From NCBI GenBank assembly GCA_026686845.1, contig JAIVEN010000013.1, forward strand, positions 9,010,001 to 9,074,000: 64,000 bases of DNA. The letters are read 5' to 3'. Below are positions 1 to 13,017 of the stretch, piece after piece. Source of the DNA: Adenanthera pavonina (taxonomy: Eukaryota; Streptophyta; Magnoliopsida; Fabales; Fabaceae). The notes below the pieces were generated by a model. It ran no database searches and had not been told where the DNA came from. It saw only the letters and a program-made list of their open reading frames with translations. Each line of letters opens with the position of its first letter. The stretch's first letter is position 1. A program made the position numbers and the translations under genes.

Positions 1-130
1 AGCACCAATTCATGCATCATCCACGAAATATTATCCATCGGAGTTCTTCCAAAATAGGATAAAAGCTAAAATGTAACTTAATACTGAAACAAAGAAAGTG
101 AGCTCAAAACTCAACACCAAAGAAAAGTAC

Positions 131-435
131 CCCATAACATTGAGACGAAGTCTATTGCTCAATTCCACAAAGAGCTCGAACATCTGACCCAAATCAGCAG
201 CATTCCCATGCGAGTAGAGCATAGTGCCAGTCGCCTTGTGATGCTTGACATAAACAGCTACGATTTCATTGCCTCGACGAGTCCGAAGCTTAAGCACGTC
301 AACGTTATCCTTCCTCGGAACCTCCGGAATAGAAAATCGACCGTCAATTTCGCCGTCGGCGATCACGGTATACGAAGGAGGGTTCGGCGGAAAAAAGGCG
401 AACTTGGCGGCAATTGACGAAGTGACTCCGCCCAT
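131..435 (-). CDS. ABHD17-like alpha/beta hydrolase, first exon (partial gene)
   Basis: First coding exon of a plant alpha/beta hydrolase of the ABHD17 type; the rest of the gene lies beyond the left edge. I start at the ATG at 435 because the protein then begins MGGVTSSIAAKFAFFPPNPP, the conserved start of this family; the open frame extends further upstream but only through low-complexity leader sequence. Gly2 with Ser6 looks like an N-myristoylation site, which would suit membrane attachment. The exon carries the early beta-sheet region and the oxyanion motif SHGNAADLGQM, and ends at ..LNVMG with a GT donor at 130-129 (phase 2). The catalytic Ser, Asp and His would be in later exons, outside the window. 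Animal ABHD17 proteins remove palmitate from proteins; the substrate of the plant relatives is not shown by the sequence. The family call is secure, the biochemical role is inferred. Confidence 0.88.
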
Positions 436-563
436 GCTTTCCTCTAGAGACACATAGACAGAGTGTCGCTCTCTCTCGTCGTCCCCTTCTTCTTCTTCGA
501 TGGAAGAAGCTCGGGAGACACAGAGGGGAAGAGGAGAGATATAGAGAGAGAAGAAGCGAGATG

Positions 564-593
564 TGGTGGTGGTGGTGGTGGTGGTGGTGGTGG
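564..593. repeat. (TGG)10 microsatellite in the 5' leader of the ABHD17-like gene
   Basis: Ten uninterrupted TGG units on the plus strand (CCA on the gene strand), followed by AGG units. The leader between 436 and about 730 is otherwise strongly pyrimidine-rich on the gene strand (CT/TTC runs at 475-560). Such leaders are common in plant genes. The repeat is likely to vary in length between individuals. Confidence 0.9.
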
Positions 594-735
594 AGGAGGA
601 GGAACAGTGGGCGGCGCGTGGAGTTTGGTAGGGAGTGAGAGGTAAGTGGATATGGATGTGGAAATCAACTTTTGAAATGTAGGAGTCATAGATTTCAATT
701 GTTGAAGGAGTAGTAGTGTCTTCAATCATCAATGT

Positions 736-2014
736 GTTGTATTTGTCGACTCATATTTGTAAATTGAAATTGAAATTTCTACTCCTTTTTCAAAGTGGAT
801 TAGATTTCAGGAGTACCAAGAAGATTCTAGTTGATTCTTGTTAGTTAGTTAATGAATATATTCTTGTACCAACGCTTGTTTTAATATGGAAGGGTTGAAT
901 TCCCTTCAATAGTTTTGAATTTGAGGATGTGAAAAATGACCAAAAGAAGAGAATTAGAAAATTGATCGGGACTCTCCTAAAAATATTTTTTTTATTTTTA
1001 TGATTTCAAATTATAAGACATTATATTTAAGTGATTATAAGCCTTTTCATCCTGCACATTGGTAATGGATATATAGATCTATTATTTTTATTATAGCTCA
1101 TGATTGGATAATAAAATATGTGAATTAGTCATATCTTCTGGACAAAATGACTTGATCCAATAAAGGAAAAGATATTATGATCAACTTCTAACATTGAATC
1201 TCATTGTTGAAGGTAAATTAACAATTTGACCCAGGTTCATTTAATTATATTCTTCTTCTTCTTTTTGGTAACGATTAGAGTATATTATTTTTTTTATGAC
1301 TTAATTATATTTTCTGCAATTAGTTATTAATTAATAAAACTAAAAATTTCTGCGCATTAATTTTTTATAATTAATTTGAAAATACAGAAACAAGTAAAAT
1401 GTGAATAGATTATTTTTTATATTAAGTAATTAATAATAATAATAATATAAAATATAAAATTTATGACAAGATGATTGAATTTTCAACTGTCCTATCATTC
1501 ATGCCAAATTCACATTTTCAATTATATTAAATAAAGGGATTTAAATTTTGAATTATATTCCCACCTCAATGGTTTATCCCCACCCATACTCAGCTAGCCT
1601 AAATACTAATTTACAAATAAAAAGTCTCTTTTTTAAGTGGCACCAAATACTCTCTAAGTGGAAGGAGGTCCTGGGATTGAGTTCCATTTATGGCATAATA
1701 TCATTTTGAGTATGTGAGTGTATATAATTTTGGGTATATGAATGTCTAAATTATAGTTGTTTCAAGTTAAAAAGATAAAAATCTCTTTTTCATGTTACTT
1801 AGGAAGATGGGAATTGAAATTTAGTGATGTCAATATCTGCAGCTATTTCCTTCACTACCACTTTATTTTTAGACAAAACGGCACGGTTTTACCCAACCAA
1901 ACCATTCATCTACTCTTATTTCATTTTTTTGTAACTCGTTTTATTCAATTACTGAAAGAGTTAGTTGATGTAATATGAAGAGTGTAAGGAAATGTAAAAA
2001 AATAATAATTACAT
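736..2014. other. Gene-free AT-rich upstream region
   Basis: No coding region or RNA gene recognised. Upstream flank of the ABHD17-like gene. I see no convincing TATA box close to the leader. Confidence 0.6.
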
Positions 2015-2873
2015 ATGAGTTTATTTGGTATAATATTTAGATATTAGGAGATGATGTTTATATTTTATTAAAAGAAAAATATATATAAATATAAAATGTC
2101 TCTTTTGCCCCTATATTTAAAAAAAATTCCCCTCCCCCCTTGCCATTCTCCTTCCTCAGCAGCGATAAACTTATCGTCAATCAAATCACAGGTCAACACT
2201 ACCAACAATTGAAGGTCAAAAATGTGAGAAATTAGATCAATGGCTTTGATGGCTTCGAACCATCGAGCATAGTGGTGCAATGGCTTTGAACCCAAATCGC
2301 TTCAAGCCCAAAGGAGAAGACAATAGTGCTGCAACCTTTGAAAGACGGTGGTGGAGTTGAGGGAGGTGAACGATTCTATTGCCAATCAAACCTTGTTCAA
2401 GGCCAACAATCACAACACCCTTAGATTGAAGCCACTATTGATCTACTCAAATCAAAGGTTCACAAGACGTTAGAAGAACAAGGTTGGGGGTGGGAGAACA
2501 AAGAAGGAATGATGTGGGAAATGGAGGAAATGAAGATTGAAGTTGGTGTCGCTAGCGATGATGGTCCAAAGTAGTGGAGATGAAGTAGGAAGGTTGATGG
2601 AGATGGAGATGGAGAAGGTCGAGGAAGATGAAGTAGGGTGAAGATGAAGGAGGCGGTGAAGGGTATTTTAGACTTTTCATAAAGATCACATACCTGTGAA
2701 GGAGATCACATAAGAAAATGAATGTGAAGGAGATTACCTCTATTGACGTATTCAATGTTACATTAGGTAATCATCATTACATGTATTTGGTGCAATCAAA
2801 CAATTCAATTCAGGTAATGTAATCCCCATTACATCACATACCCCAATATATAATCCAACCAAACAAGCACTTA
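2015..2873. mobile_element. Degenerate TIR element (PIF/Harbinger-like?)
   Basis: The right end read in reverse starts AGTGCTTGTTTGGTTGGATT, and the left end reads GAGTTTATTTGGTATAATAT; these look like decayed terminal inverted repeats of the TTTGGT type often seen in Tourist-like elements. The interior has a stretch rich in GATGGAGATGGAGA and a pyrimidine tract near 2120. A similar layout occurs at about 19030-20025. I found no clean target duplication and no transposase, so the exact ends are uncertain. Confidence 0.35.
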
Positions 2874-3326
2874 GCATTCGCTTTCCTCCCTCAAAGTCAT
2901 ATGACTCTATTCCTCCTATCTTCACAAATTCATTTTCCAATCTTTGATAGTGGCGTAAATGAAGGAACCCTACAAGATGCAAGAGAAAAGTAAATGGAAA
3001 AGTAAAGAGGGAGGAAATTTGTAAAATAGTAGAAAAATTAATTTTGATGATTCAAATATTCAAAGTGAAGCTCTCATGAGGGCTTTTTGCTCCCCCAACC
3101 ACATGAGGGCTGAACCTTAGATAGTTTATGGCTGCATCATTTATCATCATTGATGCTCCATTTTCTTATCCTGACTTTAGTGCAATCTTGGCCGTTGATG
3201 TGGGAGATCGAGTGGCCCGAGAAACGTAGATAAAGGTTAGAGACACCCAAAAGGTTGCATTTGGTGTAAGTCAATATTACAGTTTCAAATCAGTGCCCAG
3301 AAAATAATATTACAGTTAAAGATGCA

Positions 3327-4010
3327 AAACCACAATTTTGATTTCTTAACCTTATACTAAGTTTTAGTTTGATTCCTTAATTTTAGTTTGTTTTTTCTAA
3401 TCCTTTAATTTTCGAAATGTACCACCATTAATTTTTCTTATTACTCCTTTTTTATACATTAGGAGGATTTGAACTATTAACCTCTACCCATATCTCATCT
3501 CACCCTTATCATCTGAACTAGTCTCATGTGACTAATTTTCCTTATTACTAACATCATTATTATTAACACCATTAATAGAAAATGTTGAAAAAGCATTCTC
3601 ATATGCTGAGAAAGAATTTTTCAATGTTGGCATGTCAATTTGTATAGCCAAGTCATTGACATCATTATGAATTTATTAATTTTAAATTAAAAAGATTTTA
3701 AATTAAATTAAAAAATTAAAAATGAATAATTGTAAATAAATATCTTCTAAATAAAACTTTGATCTGTATTATAAAAAGTGAATTGGATAAATGTGTAGCA
3801 TTAATGCTTCATCAGTTTTTGAGAATGCATTGTCATTCTCTCTGTTTTTTTTTTATTGAATGCATTGTCATTCTCTATTAACATAGTTAATTATGATAAT
3901 GATAAGAAACTTTTTATTTATTTTAAAAATTAGATAATTAGAATAAAAAAAATAAAATTAAGGGATAAAAATGAAATATAATCTAAAGTTAAAAGACTTA
4001 AAATGTGTTT
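3327..4010. mobile_element. Long-TIR non-autonomous element
   Basis: The left end (around 3340-3410) and the reverse complement of the right end (around 3930-4010) align as an imperfect inverted repeat of roughly 80 bp built on phrases like TCCTTAATTTTA and AACTTTAGATTATATTTCA. No coding capacity. A lone half with a related sequence lies at about 5590-5712. The borders are approximate, and no target duplication could be fixed. Confidence 0.4.
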
Positions 4011-4132
4011 TTTTATAAAAAAGAAAAAAAGTACAATTAGAGAAGGAGATGGACTCTTTTAAGTTTGGTATAAGTGGAGAATGAAAATAAATCTACGAAA
4101 ATGGAAGAAAAAGGTTTGTGAGTTTGTGACTA

Positions 4133-4624
4133 ATGTATTAAAAATCTGACTAAATTAGCTGGTTTGACCGATAACTGATGTCAGGTCTAATTCAAAAGAA
4201 AAGGAGAATCAGAGGATTTCAGAACTAACGAGAAATTGATAACTGATGAAAAATTGGTAGAACCAGTGTAACTGATTATGAACTGGTCCAAAATCGATTT
4301 AAATTAGTCACAATTTTTTTATTTCTTAAAAATTATTTTAGTTTTTAAGATGAAATAGTATTTTTTTATATAAGCTTTTATGTTTTTATATTATAATATT
4401 ATATAAGTATTATTATAATACATAATTATTAATAATAATAAATTTATTTAATAAATGATATAAAAATAAAATATTAGTTGATTATTTTAAATTTAAAATA
4501 TAATTATAAATAAATATTAAATCATTTCATTTTTAATATTAGGTTATGATTTATAAAATTTATTAATAAACTAGTAATTTAACCCGTTCTATCATTGATC
4601 CAGGTTTTAAATTTAATATCATGG
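4133..4624. mobile_element. Mutator-type MITE, about 490 bp
   Basis: Flanked by TTGTGACTA (4124-4132) and TTGTGACCA (4625-4633), a 9-bp target duplication with one mismatch, which fits Mutator-like elements. The ends pair loosely (GTATTAAAAATC against GATATTAAATTTAAAACC). The AT-rich centre and overall length match the element at 17630-18107, so the two are members of one family. No open reading frame. Confidence 0.5.
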
Positions 4625-4633
4625 TTGTGACCA

Positions 4634-5030
4634 TGGGAGGAAGGTGACCGGTTCAGTTGCGCAAAACGGTGCCGTACTGTCTAAAAGCATAGGGGTAGCA
4701 GAGGAAGTGGCTGTGGATAATTGGTGGGGTTGACACTTGATAGTCAGAAATGTGTGACTCGTGAAGTGAGGGGTCGGGCTGAGTGGGTGACGTGAACCGG
4801 ACATGTTGACGTGTCATGCGGTTACGAAAGAAAGAAAAAGGGTAAGATGTGCGTAGCGTAAGGGGCATGTGAGGTGTTTTCTGCAAGTGCCATTGTGGGG
4901 GCACTGCCCCATGTGTCATTCCCTTCGTCGGCTCTCATTTTCACGCCCCCACCCCCACTGGCCCACTCCACTCCCACGCTTCCTCTTTCTCCACGCGCCT
5001 GCACTTTTTTCAACACAAAAAAAAATACAA
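4634..5030. other. GC-richer island without a recognised gene
   Basis: About 400 bp clearly richer in G+C than the surroundings, with open frames on both strands, none resembling a known protein. It includes a hairpin-capable GGGGGCACTGCCCC near 4896. It could be an old promoter or gene fragment; I cannot assign it. Confidence 0.4.
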
Positions 5031-8000
5031 ATTATATTAGGAAATTAGAACCACCCTCCAAATTTTGACAAATATTAAATTATTTTCAATCACTTCTCCC
5101 AACAAACCAAACTAAAGTCTCTATCCGTGGGGCTGAGACTATATGTTTACAGTTCTAAAATGATTATATTAATGAATTTGACATGTCAAATTCTGTAATA
5201 TTAATTCTTATTATTAGTAAAGATACTATTAATTCCTCTATAGATTCAAATAGATTTTATAAATATTTTGCATTATCATAACCACTGTTAACTATATTTA
5301 CAAAAAAATATTGACAAAGCGATCGTAATTGCTAATAAAACATTTTCCTTTGTTGACATATTTATCCATTTTATGACCAAAAAGTTCGTAAAATTAGATT
5401 TAATCTAGAAGTCATTTATTTGTAATTATTTATTTTTAATTTTTAATTTAATTTAAAAATATTTTGATCTTACAATTAAAGAATAATAATAATATTTAAT
5501 GATTTAACTATGAATATTAATATATCAATATTGAATAATATTTTATTAATATGTGAGAATACTTTTATCAGTGTTTCCTTAACTATGTTAGTACTATGGA
5601 AAGTTTTTATTGCATTTTAAAAACTAAAGGATTGAAAATAATAAAAATAAAGTTAAGAGACTTAAGTGAAACTTAATATAAAGTTAAGGAACTAAAAATA
5701 TACTTTTATCTTATATTTATTATTATACACTCCATCATATAAATTAATGAGTAATGTACTCCCTCCATGACAACATTTGAGATTTTTATTGTTCCATAAT
5801 ACTAATGCAACATTTAAGAATTTAACAATTTTACCTCTTATTAATGTAATTACATAGTATTATAAATTGTGTTGAAATAATAAAAATGAAAGTATTAAAT
5901 AGTATTTAATAAAAATAAAATAGGGATATTTGAGTTTTTTTTTAAGAATTTAAGAAATTTTTTTTTATTTTTTAATTTGCATAAAATATCAATTATTACC
6001 TTATAATATATATCAAGGAAGTAATATATAATCAAATCAATAAATACTTTTTGAGTCGTGAAGCTTGTCATGAAACTAACTATGTTCTTTTTCCTCCTAA
6101 GCAGCTGGGGGTGTCTCCCAGTTAACAATAAAAAATTAATCACTTCAAGGTAAAATGATTATCAAAATGAAATTTTGCCTCGGTTTTTTAATTCACAGCC
6201 CTAAAAATCAAACCCTGGACAGTTTCCCTAAGTAACATAATTATTTGTCGGCCATGTCCATCCTTACTGTTGACAGTAACCAGGTTCTTGATACCGAAGT
6301 ACCAACCCACCTAAATTATTACTTGAGAGACACACACAAGTACACCATTCTTTAAAATCCAGGGAGTTCAATGCTGTTGCTGTAATTATTTCCTATTCAT
6401 ATCAAAATACATACAAGATTCTTCCGTTAAAAGATTCTCTGAGAAACCAGTCTAATACCAATTAATGATTGATGCGTTTATAATCATATTCAATATTCAA
6501 AATCAACAGAATACATGCTGCATTTCTTAATATTTCTACAATTTAAAAATTAAACAGAAATTAGTCACTACATGTTTTGTTGTTCTATTAATTACTTCTT
6601 TGACTAAACCTCTCCTTGATACAGACAGTTCGTTTCCCCAATAATATCCTGAAACATGTTGTTACATTGACTTTAAAAGCTTACCTAAGCACCTTAATTA
6701 ATCATTAATCATCAATATTAGCATCAACATCAACATCAAATATAAAAAAATTATAAAGTATCATATACTATCTATAAACTACTATAAACAATGGCCTCTC
6801 TATGACTCCATGCTAATATTTTTTTCTATCAATATTTTTTAATATATTTCTTGAACACTGTGCAACTTTGTTTTTTATTCCTTTGATATTTCTTTACATA
6901 TTTCAAAAGGATTAAAATGCTAGAAATATAGTTACAATCTTCGAAAAATTTAAGTTATTATCTCTTCCAGGGCATCACACAAAAAAAATCGTTATATTTA
7001 TATTAGTGTATATATAAATACCTCTCTATATAATACAAAAAAAAAACCATTACATATTTTTACCGTGATGTTTGTAGGCAATTATAATGGTGATTAGTCG
7101 TTGTTCTGAAGTGTGAACTCTCGTCTTCTCAATTTAGATCTGAACTAAAGAACAAAATTTTATCATGCTTGAATCACATCACGTTTCACAAATCATGTGG
7201 CTCGAACATGGACATTAACACTACCATTCAAGGTAATGGACAATGCTGATTCTGTTCTTCACAAAAATGACACATGTAGTGACAAATCCAAAAATTTTAG
7301 GTTGTGAAAGCAATATTTATATATATATTGCAAAAAATTTTGAAGTAATATTTGTTGAATATTGAAAGTAATTAATACACATCATATATATAGTATTAAG
7401 AAAAGAAAGATCTTCTTGGAGCAGTTGCCAGCACAAGCTCCACTGTAGGAGCCATGTTAAGGTCTAACATACCCCCAAGAATATATTTCTTTTGAAAATC
7501 ATAGGAATTACCAAGAACATTACACATGTTGATTATCATATTCAAAGTGACAAGATCAAGATGATACATAGTTAACTATGTCAACTTTTTTTTTTACCAA
7601 CTAAAAATAACAAAATATTGATAAAATAAACTTAACAAGAACTAAATTCAAAGTTCTTTAGACTATAAGGACTCAATTAAAAATTTTTAAACTGTAATAG
7701 CTGACTTTAAAGATGATTGAATCTATAATGACCAAAAATGCAATTTCCCCCAAGAGAAATTAAAAAAAAAAAATTACCGTGCCTCATTAACTCTTGACCG
7801 TGTGGTGCATTAAAAAGGCCTCATCACTATGTATGATCTACGAAAAGGGCTTTGCAGGTCCCTTATTAAAGCGGTGGAAGGCGTAGTTATGTTGGTGACC
7901 TTAGTATATTTCTTATTCTTACGTAGCCCATACAAAGCAAGTCAAATTCAGCATACTGTTAAGAAAAACAACGCTTGTTAAAGCAAAAAAATTGTTTATA

Positions 8001-8535
8001 GGTTGTGGGCTTGTGAGAGAATTTAATCCTTAATTACGTGAAAAGTTTTATTTCAAATCAAATGAGTAAAGTTTTGGATATTTTACCACAATTTTTCCAA
8101 ATACAAGTATTAAAATGTGAAGAAAATAAATTTATGAGTTGAGATATAAAAGAAAAAAGATTGAGCTGAAGAGAGAGAAGCATGAATCATTGAAACAACA
8201 AAAATATGGATATGAAAACCTAATTACACAAGCTGGAAAATAAAAACAAAACCGGGTAACTAATATTTGTTAAAAAGTATAAACAGAATCTGTGAGCTAT
8301 GCTAAATTAAACAGATAATATGAATGAAAGGCTGAATAAATGAATCTAGAGCATAAAACTTGAGAGAATTGCTATATGATTGTGCTAGATGTGAAAGGAA
8401 TGTGAGGAGAGTGTGTGTCCCTCGTTGCTTGTGTTTGGCCTTTTACATAGTGTGAGGCTTTTGACAGATTTCTAACTTCCCATGTACTGTTCTTGCCACT
8501 ATTTTAAAGAGCCACTTTGCCACTTGCTGCATGTT
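5031..8535. other. Gene-free AT-rich stretch
   Basis: No protein, tRNA or known microRNA recognised. It holds homopolymer and simple-sequence runs and the half-element near 5590-5712. Nothing else stands out. Confidence 0.5.
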
Positions 8536-8539
8536 CCTA

Positions 8540-8935
8540 GGTCCACTTTGGTATAAGGGAATCGAATGAAAGGATCGGAAAGCAGTGTGATTCTTAAGTT
8601 TGGTGTAATGGAAAGGAATTAACTTTGAATTCCAGCAATGGAATTAAGAGCCTACAAATATTCCAATGTTAAAGTAATGGAATGAGACTGTTTGCATTGG
8701 AAGCATACATAAAATATCCAAAATACCTCTCATGGATTTTCTTGTTTACCATTATACCTTGTTTACATTTTTTTAATTAGGGGTATTATAGTCTTTTAAT
8801 ATACTATGACATCTTTTCCATATAAAAAAACCACAACATTCCACTAAAATTTTCTTATATACCAAACATTCCTTTCCTTTTCTCATTCTTATTTTATCAA
8901 AATCCAGTGTACAAAATAGGGGCTTATTCTTAGCA
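8540..8935. mobile_element. Candidate TIR element related to the 37.6-38.9 kb insertion
   Basis: The right part (8740-8930) shares a recognisable block (around AATTAGGGGTATTATAGTC followed by a T-rich ATATACCA region and TCATTCTTAT) with the insertion at 37634-38930. The left part has a TTTGGTATAAGGGAA start and the right part a TTATACCAAACATTCC block, in inverted orientation. The ends and target duplication are not resolved. Confidence 0.35.
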
Positions 8936-10159
8936 ACTGAAAGGTACCGCTACGCCCCATTGTTTGTGTGATGTCTCCACTTTTTCCTCCTTATTTAAAC
9001 TTCTATAAGTCACTCTTTATTCTGACTTCCAAGAAACTCTAAATTTTATTAATAAATATTTCTCTTGATCCTTTTTATAAGATTTTTTAATATTTTTTTA
9101 TCTTTAATATAAGATATTTTTGAAATTGTTCAATTATTAAAATTTTTTTACCCAAAATGCTCTTTACTTGATATTAACAATTGATATCAATGTGAATAAT
9201 TATACTAATAATTAATGATATATTAAATGTTATTTTCTTAAAGAGAGGATAAAGTGTTATTAATTAACTTTATTGAATGGGGATAATTTTAAAAAATTAT
9301 TGAAAATTTATATAAACTTAATGAAATTAACTACCTTTAATTAAATTTTTTAATATATATAAAGTTGGTTTAAAATATCTTATAAAAAGCTAGGAATGGA
9401 GTATCACAAATAATTACTTTGGTCTCAATGAAAGTTTTAAATGGGCTTTATAATTTATTTGGATTTGGCCTACTAAATTATGGGCCAAACAAATAAAATA
9501 TGCTTCTTTGTCCAAACCTAAATTTATTTTTTAACATAGCCGACAGTTATGCATGTATGGACAACATCAAGAAGTCACAATGATGCAACAGTAACATTCA
9601 CTAGCTATATAGAGTTTATACTAATGATCAATTAATCATTTATAAATCAAATTGTGCTTAGTTTCCTAACTACCCCTACCGACCTCTTGATATATAGACC
9701 TCATTTTATATTTATCTTTAAATCAATTCATCAAACATAGCTACTATATGACTTTAATTAATGCAAATTATGATTAAAAAGAGTAAGTTATGCTTATTAT
9801 CATATTTTTTTCAAATAAAAAAGTAGATTTGTTGCTCAAAATAATTTTTTTAGTTATAAAAAACAACCCATGTCTTTCATTTTTCTTGAATATTAACTAA
9901 AGCATTGTAGATGAAAATATGATAATGAACAGGTAATAAAATTTTGAAAAATAAAAAATAAAAAAGAAAAGAAAAGAAAAGAAAAGTGGTTTGGTAACTA
10001 TTGTGGGAGCCGGTGAATGCAATTCGGCTTTGGTCAAACAATTAGGTAAAGGTTAATTAAAAGCTTAAACAACCACTAAAGACTGATAATTTTTTTTTCA
10101 TAAACAAGACATTGATAAGCTTCTAAAGGAAAATGATGAAAAAATTGATTGAGCTTTAC
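8936..10159. other. Gene-free AT-rich stretch
   Basis: No gene recognised. Contains an (AAAAG)n run at about 9961-9986. Confidence 0.5.
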
Positions 10160-10167
10160 CTCTTAAC

Positions 10168-10888
10168 TAAGGGTGTGCAAAACTAAATCAAAACTGAATG
10201 TTGAATCGAATCAAATCAAGTTTAATCTATTTGGTTCAATTTATTCGCTTATTTGGTTTGATTTGATTAATTTTTTTTAAAAAAAATTGATTATATTGAT
10301 TTGATTTAGTCTTAACTTTGAAAAATCTAAATAAACTAAACTAACCAAATTTTTTTTATAAGTTGTTTAACTTATTATAATGTTATGTTTTTAGAGGTAA
10401 TGGAAGATCAAGTTATAGTGTTTTTAATTTTCTTTATAATTTTCTTAGTCTTTTTTAATAATAGATTTGGATTTAGATTTTTTAATGTTATTTTTCAATT
10501 TAATGTCTTTAATATTATTATGAATGATGTTGTTATTGAGGTTAATATTACTTTGGGTTTTTTGTATTTTTTATATATGAATATTTTTTGAAGTCGTTTG
10601 AATGGAATATTTGAATGTATATAATTTTAAATTTTTTTTTGAATGTTTTGCAAGCCTGTATATATTTTGTTTAGTGTTTCGAAAGCTTTTGGATTTTTTC
10701 TTCACAATTTGTGCCATTTTATTTTAATCAATATTCCAAACTAAAATACAAAAATCGAATATAATCGAAATATTTCAGTTCGGTTCGGTTCTCCCAAATA
10801 TTTTGATTCAATTCAGATCTTTTTTCATCATCATTTCAGTTTTTAGACCAAACTAAACCAAAAAAAAAAAAAGGAACACATGCCCCTA
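10168..10888. mobile_element. hAT-type non-autonomous element, 721 bp, with perfect 8-bp target duplication
   Basis: Bounded by a perfect direct repeat CTCTTAAC at 10160-10167 and 10889-10896, the 8-bp duplication typical of hAT transposons. The termini are TAAGGGTGTGCAAAAC at the left and, read in reverse, TAGGGGCATGTGTTCC at the right, matching the TAGGGGTG-like ends of many plant hAT elements. The only open frame inside is a 68-codon Phe/Ile/Val-rich frame of no evident meaning, so the element needs a transposase from elsewhere. Confidence 0.78.
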
Positions 10889-11786
10889 CTCTTAACTGAG
10901 GTACCACTATGTTCAAATCCAAATTATTGATAATAACAAATATTAGATTATTCTAAATAATAATCAATATCGGATTATTCTAAAAAATTTAAGAACGAGT
11001 GACAAGTTTGACCATAAAAGTTTGTGGAGTTTTGAAAATCTGTTAAAATTTCAGAAAATATGAGTTCACCCTCCAATCTTGACTTTATACACTAAATTGA
11101 AAAAAAAATAGTTCCAAATGTTTCCTTTAAATTATAAAAAACAAAAGTTATTTAATCACCTGTAAGCCTCATTTCAAGAATAATCTGAATGTCTAAGTCA
11201 AATATTAAATCAAACTGAGTTGAAAAGATCTTGATTTATTCCAACTTGACTTTCTTGAGATTGCTTAAGTTGATTAAATTAACAACTAATATGGTATTCC
11301 GACAAATTCAAGAAAAAAATTTAACTCACTTACACAAATATTTATGGTTAGGGCATGTTGGGATTGAAAGAGATGATAAGAAGCATTCCCTCCCCTCCAA
11401 AACTTTTGTTATTTAAGGTTTTAGCATATGAATAGAGAAATAACTAATTATTGTACATATTGATAAGAGCACCCTCATTTAATTAATCTATATTGTAAGT
11501 GAGAGAAAGAGAAAAAAGATTAATAATAATAATAATAAATGAAGGTATAATAACTGGAAAAGCAAACCTTGAAATTCTAAGACAACAAAGGTTTTGGAAC
11601 AAAATGAAAAATTTGAAACAACAAAATTTTTAAAATGGAGAGAGTAATAAAATTAAACATTGAGGTTGGTCAGCCTAATTTATCATTTTAACTTTATATG
11701 TAAATGATTTTTTTTTAGTTCATTTTATTATATAAAAATAAATCAAATTAATACATGAAGTGATGAAGGCTGACAATTACATGTAT

Positions 11787-11789
<3 letters not shown>

Positions 11790-11819
<30 letters not shown>
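11790..11819. repeat. (AT)n microsatellite
   Basis: Uninterrupted AT dinucleotides, about 15 units. Confidence 0.9.
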
Positions 11820-11823
<4 letters not shown>

Positions 11824-11980
11824 CATGAACACAACTTTGGTGGAATGTTTTGACTTTTGTGACCAGAGAGATTTGGCGTAAGACAAATACTTTGGCGGCA
11901 GCGTTGATCATGTAGTAATTCATCGAAATGTGTCTTCATTAAATTATCAATTAGGATAAAGCTAACTGAAATCCCAAATA

Positions 11981-12025
11981 TTATATATATATATATATAT
12001 CTCTCTCTCTCTCTCTCTCTCTCTC
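11981..12025. repeat. Compound (AT)n(CT)n microsatellite
   Basis: About ten AT/TA units directly followed by about twelve CT units. Compound repeats like this are usually highly polymorphic. Confidence 0.92.
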
Positions 12026-13017
12026 AAACATGTTGGTTGCTTCAGGGAAGTATGCTTATAGTTCAAAAGTAGCCTTATTATTTGCTTTATTATTATTATT
12101 TTGGTGTGAGTTAAAATTTGCTTGTATTGATATAACCCAATAAGTCAGTCAATCATAAAACCAAAGAGATTCCTCCAAATTTGTCAAAATCCATAGAATA
12201 CTTCATCTCCTATACTTTTTGTTGTGTATTGTCATGCTTAAATTGGATAACTCCCTCCATATCATTTTTTGTATTAATAAAATTTGGATTAAAAAATTTA
12301 TTTAAAATTATGGAATCTCTTTTACTCAATTCAATTGTACTTAGTTTAATTTGACTTTTTTCTTTAAATTATTATTACTCCTTTTCTTTTCTTTTTTTAC
12401 TTTATTTATTACTCCTTTTCTGATCCCTTCCATTATATCGTTTATCTCTACAAACAAGCTATTTTGGAACCCATGCAAGCTTTACTCTTTTGTTTCTTTT
12501 TTTTTTTTTATGAGTTTACTCTTTTGTTTCTTCCTCTTTACAGCATCAAAATAAGGAGGCTCTTCCTTTTATTTATATACTTTTTTTTATTTCCAAATTC
12601 ATATTCATATTCCCTTGCTGCCCAATAATAGAAGAGCTGCATATGCGTAATAGAAAAGCCATTTAATTACCTCATTCTTGAGTCCAGCCTAGCCCAGTCT
12701 TCTTTTGGCCATCCTATCTACTTTAACATTTTATCTTTCTTCACCAAAAAAAAATTAAGGTCTTCAAAATTGGAAACCAGGAAATACATGAAATAGAATC
12801 CAATCCAGACATATTACGCTTGTTACTATATATATATATATATTAGTTAAAGCAAATGTCACTTGAATTACAATTTTTGAAACTGCAAACTAATAAATTT
12901 CTTGACACGCTTTCCTTTTTTTTTTTTCCTAAAGAGAGAGAGAGAAATTCCTTCTATGTTTTTATTTTCTATTTTTTTCCCATTAGACTCTCTAGCATTA
13001 TTTTTTTAAAAAAAAAT

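Noticed and set aside
10385..10591. 68-codon open frame
   Set aside because: Lies inside the hAT element, is dominated by Phe, Ile, Val and Asn from AT-rich DNA, and resembles no protein.
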